Source: Pseudarthrobacter sp.
Lineage (GTDB): Bacteria > Actinomycetota > Actinomycetes > Actinomycetales > Micrococcaceae
Assembly: GCA_013362385.1 (NCBI GenBank)
Contig: JABFWC010000482.1
Location: forward strand, 1-5,899
Direction of reading: 5' to 3'
Length of the DNA stretch: 5,899 nt
Under the pieces are notes generated by a model. The model was not told where the DNA came from. It saw only the letters and a program-made list of their open reading frames with translations, and ran no database searches. Shown here piece by piece: positions 4,465 through 5,899 of this stretch (its first letter is position 1; each line of letters begins with the position of its first letter). Both the position numbers and the translations under genes were made by a program.

Positions 4465-5370
4465 ATGACCCTCATCGAAACAGCCTCAGCCACCACCACC
4501 CTGCCGGCGCTCAAGGAAGAGCAGGCGCAGAAGTTCGTGCTGACCCTGTCGTGCAAGGAGCAGGCAGGAATCATGCAGGCCGTAACTACGTTCCTCTTCG
4601 AGCGCGGCTTCAACATCGACGAACACCAGCAGTTCGACGACAGCCTCCGCGAAACCCTGCACCTGCGCACTGCGTTCTCCGGCTCCCCCAACTACACGCC
4701 GGCCATGCTCGAAGAAGAGTTCGCGTTCATCGCCAGCCGGTTCGACATGAAGTTCAGCTTCCACGACCAGACCCAGCAGCGCGTCCTGGTCATGGTTTCC
4801 AAGTTTGGCCACTGCCTGAACGACCTCATCTTCCGTTGGCGGGGCGGCACCCTCGGCGGCGAACTGGTCCTGGTTGTCTCCAACCACGAGACCCACCGCG
4901 CCATGGCCGAGGCCGCCGGGCTGCCCTTCATCCACATCCCGGTGACGGCGGACACCAAGGCCGACGCCGAGCGCCGGCTGCTGGAACTGGTGGAGGAGTA
5001 CAACGTGGACCTCGTGGTCCTGGCCCGCTACATGCAGGTGCTCTCCGACGACCTTTGCCGCTCCCTGGAGGGACGGGCCATCAACATCCACCACTCCTTC
5101 CTCCCCGGCTTCAAGGGAGCCCGCCCCTACCACCAGGCCTACGACCGCGGCGTCAAGCTGGTAGGCGCCACCGCCCACTACGTCACCGCCGACCTGGACG
5201 AGGGCCCGATCATCGAGCAGGAAGTGATCCGGGTGGACCACAGTTACGGCCCCGGCGCGCTGTCCACCGTGGGCCAGGATGCCGAGGCACTCGCCCTGTC
5301 GCGCGCCGTCCGGTGGCACTGCCAGCACCGGGTACTTCTGGACCAGACCAGCACCGTGGTGTTCCGGTAA
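4465..5370 (+). CDS. purU: 10-formyltetrahydrofolate deformylase
   Basis: PurU hydrolyses 10-formyl-THF to THF and formate in the cytoplasm. The 301-residue protein has an N-terminal ACT domain (about residues 23-95, with LSCKEQAGIMQAVTTFLFER at 28-47), then a formyltransferase-type hydrolase domain from about residue 103. Catalytic residues are in place: Asn207 and His209 in INIHHSFLPGFKGARPY, and Asp245 in DLDEGPIIEQ. The ATG at 4465 is preceded by a strong AAGGAGG (4452-4458). A TTG nine codons earlier would translate through that ribosome binding site. About 22 polar residues precede the ACT domain, making it slightly longer than E. coli PurU. It lies 51 bases ahead of dmg and presumably shares its message: dimethylglycine oxidation loads THF with one-carbon units, and PurU returns free THF. 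Both this role and GntR control are inferred from position. Confidence 0.96.
   Translation: MTLIETASATTTLPALKEEQAQKFVLTLSCKEQAGIMQAVTTFLFERGFNIDEHQQFDDSLRETLHLRTAFSGSPNYTPAMLEEEFAFIASRFDMKFSFHDQTQQRVLVMVSKFGHCLNDLIFRWRGGTLGGELVLVVSNHETHRAMAEAAGLPFIHIPVTADTKADAERRLLELVEEYNVDLVVLARYMQVLSDDLCRSLEGRAINIHHSFLPGFKGARPYHQAYDRGVKLVGATAHYVTADLDEGPIIEQEVIRVDHSYGPGALSTVGQDAEALALSRAVRWHCQHRVLLDQTSTVVFR

Positions 5371-5899
<529 letters not shown>

Overview
This window is high-GC DNA with strong GC bias at third codon positions and short, often overlapping gene junctions. It looks like a chromosomal segment from an Arthrobacter/Pseudarthrobacter-type actinobacterium. The main support is the last gene, whose visible 159 residues closely match my memory of Arthrobacter globiformis dimethylglycine oxidase. 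No database search was run, so the genus is an inference.

Left part (1-1017, + strand): three translationally coupled genes. These are the C-terminal end of a membrane-embedded, cellulose-synthase-like family 2 glycosyltransferase, a STAS-domain anti-sigma-factor-antagonist-like protein with a DSSG phospho-acceptor motif, and an RsbW/SpoIIAB-like ATP-binding protein with a degenerate G1 box. The coupling suggests a partner-switching module that serves a polysaccharide synthase. No sigma factor or PP2C phosphatase is visible here.

Middle part (1018-3250): a TTGACA-type promoter leads into uraD-uraH, the last two enzymes of the three-step conversion of urate to S-allantoin, joined by an ATGA overlap. 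An IclR-family regulator follows on the same strand. The uricase of the pathway is not in the window. Directly after iclR lies the wreck of a larger gene: a histidine-kinase-like ATPase fragment, then in another frame the second half of a LuxR-type HTH.

Right part (3251-5899): a small conserved-looking hypothetical gene and a GntR/FCD regulator lie on the minus strand. The regulator is divergent from purU (10-formyl-THF deformylase) and dmg (dimethylglycine oxidase, cut by the window end). This is the one-carbon end of glycine betaine/choline catabolism: Dmg demethylates dimethylglycine and passes the carbon to THF, and PurU regenerates free THF by releasing formate. The divergent intergenic region holds several palindromes and repeats that are candidate GntR operators. 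One 14-base block is identical to a block in the uraD promoter, which may link purine and betaine catabolism.

No tRNA, rRNA, CRISPR array or insertion sequence was recognised.
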